Source: Balanoglossus misakiensis
Lineage: Eukaryota; Hemichordata
Assembly: GCA_040954595.2 (NCBI GenBank)
Contig: CM082577.2
Coordinates: 16,430,001 to 16,494,000 of the forward strand
Length of the DNA: 64,000 nt
Reading direction: 5' to 3'
Under the pieces are notes generated by a model that was not told where the DNA came from, did no database searches, and saw nothing but the letters and a program-made list of their open reading frames with translations. The translations under genes and the position numbers were made by a program. Positions 59,431 to 64,000 of this stretch are shown here, one piece after another; the stretch's first letter is position 1, and each line of letters starts with the position of its first letter.

Positions 59431-60152
59431 TAATTAAATAAAGAATTATATAAAAATAATAATTTTAATAATAATAGGTCCGATTTCCACAAAAATTTCA
59501 CCATAGGGGTATCTTGGCTCAAAACGAACAAAAATGATATCCGTTTAGTGATCACATGTTTCTATGGCAACCATTTTGGGGCTGAAATTATGCTTTTTGT
59601 GCTAAGAGAGGGTATCACAAGTCAATTTAAATAATAATAGGTTAGATTTGAACACAAAATCACACTGGCAGTATTTTTGGTCACAAAGAAAACATTTGGG
59701 GTTTATTTTCCGAATGCACATTTATAAGTTGGTGAAATTTGACTTTTCTTTCAAGACAGAGGAACTGCGCCTGTGCAGAACAACTGGCAGTGCAGCCTGC
59801 CGATTTCCACAGTTTCACTACAAAAAATCACAAGATATAATAGTATCGCTGGAGAATCCAATCAATCGATTGTTCATGCATATTTCCTGACTGTCGACCA
59901 GTTTTAAAACATAAATCCATTGGTATTGCATAAACGTTTACCGTCTATTTGTTGTTGTATGGTTAGCGAAGGAAGGCAGTTACAGGACACACTCGTAGAA
60001 GTACACACTCTTTGAGTGTTGACGGCGAGTCTGTTAAATTTGGCAGTTCAGCGTGACTTCAACACTAAAAAGACATCTAGCAGAAAAGTCTACAAACTTC
60101 TAAATTTCTGGAAATGTTTTATTTGGTATGGTTATGAAATAATTTTCGTTTA

Positions 60153-60960
60153 GGCTGCATTCACAAACACCTCTGGAGGGGGGGGCAGGAGAATTGAGGG
60201 GGGGGGGGGATTTGAAAAAATTGAGGGTATGTAAGGGGGGGGGATTTGAAATAATTTAGGGACTGAAAGGGGGGGGACTTGAAAACTTAAACGACTAAAT
60301 ATTTATTTTGAGTCCACAAAAATGCAGTTTCGCGCCCTTTATTTTACAAAATTTTCTAATGTGGGAGGGGGACACCCCCTCCCACACCCACCCCCTCCAT
60401 TCATCAACACCTTTCAATCATTGACTGGTTTATCTTGTATCCCAGGTCAGGGGACTTGCCCCCACCCCGTGATAACTTTGAGCGGCGACGGTTAAATTTG
60501 TCCTCCCTAACATACCGGTAGTTGAGTTAATTTGCTTTTGCCGGGTTCATTAAAATGCAGCTTTGAGCTCTGTATTTTAGAAAATTTTCTTACATGGGAG
60601 GGGGACACCCCCTCCCAAACCCACCCCCTTCAATTCTCGGTTTACAATGTCTCCCAACACAGAATACAAATATATGTACTTACAAAATAAAAACAATGTT
60701 CAGTTTTAATACCCACTGATGAGGGGAAACATCAGTTTCAAATTCTTTTCATGGGAGCGCTGTTTTTCTTTTTACAAGATAGATAGGTGATGTGTTTTGC
60801 TCAGTGAAAGAAAATGGGGGGGGGGGATTTCAAAATTTTGGCAGTTCGGAAGGGGGGGATTTGAAAATATTGGCAGTTCGGAAGGGGGGCATGTGAAAAT
60901 TAGCGGTAAAAAATTTGAATTCTCCCGCCCCCCCCTCCAGAGGTGTTTGTGAATGCAGCC
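60153..60960. mobile_element. Harbinger-like MITE, copy 2 (inverted), TTA duplication
   Basis: Bounded by GGCTGCATTCACAAACACCT and its inverse, flanked by TTA (60150-60152, 60961-60963). The empty site in unit 1 reads TTCGTCTATGAAG. Internal sequence is the reverse complement of 56322-57102, including GTTTACAATGTCTCCC and GATGAGGGGAAACATCAGTT. Confidence 0.9.
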
Positions 60961-61705
60961 TTATGAAGAATCAAATCTCAGCGACGCACGATAGCTTCTG
61001 ATGAATGCGAAGACCCGTCAGCTGACAAGCAAATGCAGTCAAAACATAAAATTCAACATTGAAAACGGAACCGCGAGATGCCTCGTGTTTCTGTCCTGTC
61101 ACCTCGTCTGAGAAAACAATAAAATTCTCGAGCGATAATAACACGAAATCCAAAGTATCGTGATAACATTTCTTCATTTCTCCGATTCTATTTGGCTGCC
61201 ATGTAAACATTGCGTCCGTTTGACACTGACACAAACGTAGCATAACTCAGAGGTCAATATTTCGAATAAAAACAATGATTTAAACACTAACCTTCCTGTT
61301 CCACGATATTTGCGGTTACTATGGCGCTCAAATCTTACGATATGTGCAATTCTAAAGCCAACTGGAGTATTATTCCTGTCGTTTTAGCCACGAAAACTGG
61401 ACAGACGACACGACGCGAAACAGCTCGTTCACACTCAGTTCACATCGCGTGATTTCAGAGCGCGCGCGTACACGCGAAAAATTGCTACAATGTTGTACGT
61501 AAATAAACTTGCGTTGGGTTTCGAGTGAAGTTTTTTACCTCAGATCTGTCGTACACACGCCACCAGACTCACCGGGTAACAAGGTTTTAAATAGTGTTTA
61601 ACAATACCCATCGTCTTTTTGTGAATATGTAGAAAACCCCAACCGAAAACGTTGAAACGTCGTCTGCAATTTTAGATACATAGGCCACTTTGAAAAATGT
61701 TGTCT

Positions 61706-61939
61706 TAAGCGCTAAATTTAGACTTGCTCCAAGTGTATGGGCTGTGTAGGGAACGTGACCCCCGAAACCACAAGCTCAGTCGCAAATTCGAAACTCGCCT
61801 CACTACCGAAAACACGCTAAAGGCAAGCATGCACGCAAAAAGTATTGAAATTATTTATTAAGACAAAAAACCACCGAAAACACAAAAAGTATTGAGATTT
61901 AAAAATCACCAAGCGACTAGTGGGCTAGTCTACGCTAAA
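61706..61939 (-). mobile_element. Dispersed repeat insertion (same family as 24635-24806)
   Basis: Absent from unit 1, where the text reads GTTGTCTTTATGAATCTGAAG. Here it is interrupted between GTCTTA and TTATGAATC. The ends AGCGCTAAATTTAGAC and GTCTACGCTAAAT are loosely inverted. About 230 bp, non-coding. Confidence 0.8.
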
Positions 61940-62034
61940 TTATGAATCTGAAGAATCAGGAATGATTGTACAGAAAATCCACCCGTGCTTATTAAATTGA
62001 TAAATTGTTTATATAATTCTTTAAACCCCTTAAC

Positions 62035-62037
<3 letters not shown>

Positions 62038-62110
<73 letters not shown>
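62038..62110. repeat. (AAT)n microsatellite
   Basis: About 24 AAT units directly after the end of duplicated unit 2. Confidence 0.95.
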
Positions 62111-62112
<2 letters not shown>

Positions 62113-62185
62113 AAAGTAGGTGTATAATAAAAATTACTGGTAGTATTATACCAAAAATGAACTAAAATACGTTGTAAAAAAATGT

Positions 62186-62749
62186 TCAAAGTCCATCTAA
62201 ATGCTCGTTCAATCTCTCCAACGTGTGGTGGATGTTGGCAATCGTATCTGGAAGGTCATTCCTTAAAAAATTAATGTATAATTCGTGGGCTTCACGGACT
62301 AGTTGATATAGCCGCACTCTACCCTGTCGTGGTTGCTGCCTATAGGGAAGGGGTTCTTCCGGCAAGGGGATGTCCCTTGCGTCCGCAGCATCAGCAGGGT
62401 CTTCTGCTGGTCCGGGCACAGGCTCTTCCCGTTGATCGAATGGATATTGAATCAGATATGGATCGGGAGTCATCATAGAAACAGGTCCAGGGGCCTGTCT
62501 TTCCGGCAATGGTGGCACAACCGGAACAGGCGGCTGAATTGGCTGTCCACCAGCCTGAGCCTGAACCACCCCTGGCATGAGTGGTACAGCAGCTGCCAGC
62601 AACTGCGGCTGGCCTCCTTGATGTCTGGCTCTTCTCTCATCGGGGGGGGGGGAGCTAGGGCCGCATAGCGCATCTCTTTCTCTCTCATTTGACGAGCATT
62701 GTAATGATAAGAAAAACGAACAATACAGTTTCTGGATGTGAGAGAACAA
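62186..62749 (-). CDS. Unrecognised Pro/Gln-rich protein, possibly frameshifted
   Basis: Not recognised. One frame (to stop at 62186) runs from a Pro-rich stretch, DERRARHQGGQPQLLAAA, through AQAGGQPIQPPVPVVPPLP and EEPLPYRQQPRQGRVRLYQL. It ends in an amphipathic tail, DLPDTIANIHHTLERLNEHL. A better-looking start, MREKEMRYAALA (62688), is in another frame. The frames meet at an 11-base G run (62642-62652), where a one- or two-base slip would join them. So either the start is at 62749 (MFSHIQKLYCSFF, hydrophobic, with a possible spliced acceptor) or there is a homopolymer frameshift. Composition differs from its surroundings. Could be a mobile-element protein. Confidence 0.4.
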   Translation of the reverse strand: MFSHIQKLYCSFFLSLQCSSNERERDALCGPSSPPPDERRARHQGGQPQLLAAAVPLMPGVVQAQAGGQPIQPPVPVVPPLPERQAPGPVSMMTPDPYLIQYPFDQREEPVPGPAEDPADAADARDIPLPEEPLPYRQQPRQGRVRLYQLVREAHELYINFLRNDLPDTIANIHHTLERLNEHLDGL

Positions 62750-63030
62750 AGGTACTACTCAGGCCAAGAAAAATGTGTAGCCAGTAACACTACCAATCTT
62801 ATTTTAAACACTGTCTGACCCTATATGTTATTTTCGCCATTTCAGAGAAAATCCCGCGAAATTACGACAGATTAGCGGGAAATTTGAAATCAAACGTAAT
62901 TGCCGCCACTATTCTATCAAGGGTTTGGTCTGTATGTATTCCCCAGAAAATACATCAGGCCGGCAACAAAAAAACGTTATGTTTGTACATACTAGCTTTA
63001 TTATTACTGACGTCAAGTTCTCAAAATAAT
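62750..63030. other. Gap between two small ORFs, with a poly(A) signal
   Basis: TTTATTATT at about 62998-63006 gives AATAATAAA on the minus strand, just after the stop of the ORF at 63031-63291. Otherwise non-coding. Confidence 0.4.
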
Positions 63031-63291
63031 CTATAACAAATTGACAACTCGCCCAGCTACACGCCTTATCACAATATTGCGAACACGTCGCCGTAGTTGT
63101 CGCATGAGACCGTTGGTGTACAGCCTCACGGTTTCTTCCGGCAAACCACTTTGTATCATCAAGCGAGGGGGTTGCCTGATAAAACGGACGATGGCGTCAT
63201 AATCAGTATTATGGACTCGCATTCCGGCAGAAACTAGTCCGATTTCGGCTTCTGTTACAGGAACGCGTGCTACACGTGGTGTTGCAGCCAT
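63031..63291 (-). CDS. Unrecognised 86-residue basic protein
   Basis: Start MAATPRVARVPVTEAEIGLV in a good context (AACATGGCTGC). The middle reads NTDYDAIVRFIRQPPRLMI and the end is strongly basic: LMRQLRRRVRNIVIRRVAGR. The frame stays open upstream to 63396, but the first in-context ATG is preferred. An AATAAA-type signal follows the stop closely. I know no family; the size and basic tail could fit a small nucleic-acid-binding or element-encoded protein. Confidence 0.4.
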   Translation of the reverse strand: MAATPRVARVPVTEAEIGLVSAGMRVHNTDYDAIVRFIRQPPRLMIQSGLPEETVRLYTNGLMRQLRRRVRNIVIRRVAGRVVNLL

Positions 63292-64000
63292 GTTGGTTGT
63301 TGAGAAAGACAAAAGTTTTACATTGAGAGATGACCACCGTGATCTTTGGACTACGAGCACCTGTTTAACTTTGACTTTACAATAAGAATTGACCAATCAA
63401 AACTAAACCGTAGAAAACGCTTCACGTTTGCAGTGATCTTTGTAATGCAAATCCCCAGGAGATCCACAGAGACACATTAATTTGTATCATAACTTAAGGT
63501 AGTATCTGTTTGCCGACGGCAATGATACATAATTATTTATTGTATTTTTTGACATTAAGGTCTTTTATTCTGAACATCTGAGACATTCTGAACATTTCGA
63601 GCCAATTGTATGTATTGTGTATAACACACGTAAAGAGATTTTGTTTACCGTTTTTTGATATGCATTCGGATTTTTTTGGATTAAATCACATGTTTTAACT
63701 TGTTATAATAATGTTAATGACAGTATGAATCATATAGTCTGTGTAATTTTCGTATCTCTGTGGTTAGGAGAATTTAGTGTAAATTTCAGAGCGTTGGATA
63801 ACTTTGCAGAAAATTATGGGCTGAATATTGCAAATTGAGTGATTTTTACAAAATTCGGGAAGGTGCAAAATAGGACAAATTTGCCATTTTAGGACGTAAT
63901 ATTCAAAATAAAAAATCACCGAAATCACTTTTTCAGTATAACTTGTGAGTAAAATACCCGGAATAAAGAATTAATGGCTGCGTATTGCCAACATATTTTC
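63292..64000. other. AT-rich sequence, nothing recognised
   Basis: No open frame, repeat or signal that I can support up to the window's right edge. Confidence 0.5.

Larger units (their letters stand above)
59432..62037. repeat. Tandemly duplicated non-coding unit, copy 2, with two insertions
   Basis: Same unit as 57847-59430, enlarged by the Harbinger-like MITE (60153-60960) and the dispersed repeat (61706-61939). Copy 1 shows the uninterrupted sequence at both places (about 58570 and 59335). Confidence 0.88.

Overview
This window looks like nuclear DNA of an animal, most likely a marine invertebrate; a deuterostome such as a hemichordate, echinoderm or amphioxus is my guess, but the sequence does not fix the species. 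The grounds are small exons with GT/AG borders and introns of 0.3-5 kb, animal-specific genes (HRS/HGS, a type II carbohydrate sulfotransferase, a mitochondrial-clan P450, a C-type lectin with a GAIN/GPS module), many short inverted-repeat elements and long tetranucleotide microsatellites. I see no bacterial operons, rRNA, tRNA or CRISPR array.

Layout. 1-13.1 kb: minus-strand HGS (VHS, FYVE, UIM, coiled coil), 15 coding exons, running off the left edge. 13.2-17.4 kb: non-coding, with a large microsatellite. 17.4-18.2 kb: decaying C2H2 zinc-finger gene (minus). 19.1-22.3 kb: complete three-exon sulfotransferase (minus) with an inverted-repeat element in intron 2. 22.3-29.4 kb: mobile-element debris, namely a Tc1-type transposase split by a 230-bp element, a 250-bp tandem repeat and a LINE remnant. 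29.7-31.2 kb: pseudogene tail of a lectin/GPS gene. 32.6-37.6 kb: complete eight-exon mitochondrial P450 (plus). 40.4-52.1 kb: complete 13-exon gene for a secreted double C-type lectin ending at a GPS (plus). Its last intron holds a 4-kb element with about 330-bp terminal inverted repeats around a degraded tyrosine recombinase. 55.3-55.7 kb: pseudogene head of a third lectin copy. 56.1-57.6 kb: nested Harbinger-like elements. 57.8-62.0 kb: tandem duplication of a 1.6-kb non-coding unit; the second copy carries two later insertions. 62.2-63.3 kb: two unrecognised small minus-strand ORFs.

The intact genes are unrelated housekeeping or metabolic loci (endosomal sorting, glycan sulfation, sterol/steroid-type oxidation) beside a tandemly duplicated lectin-GPS family. 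Because several blocks are duplicated, empty and filled insertion sites can be compared inside this one window, which gives the order of many insertions. The most unusual objects are the recombinase element with long hairpin-containing inverted repeats, a dispersed family ending in a near-perfect 130-bp hairpin, and the lectin-GPS protein that stops just after its autoproteolysis site.
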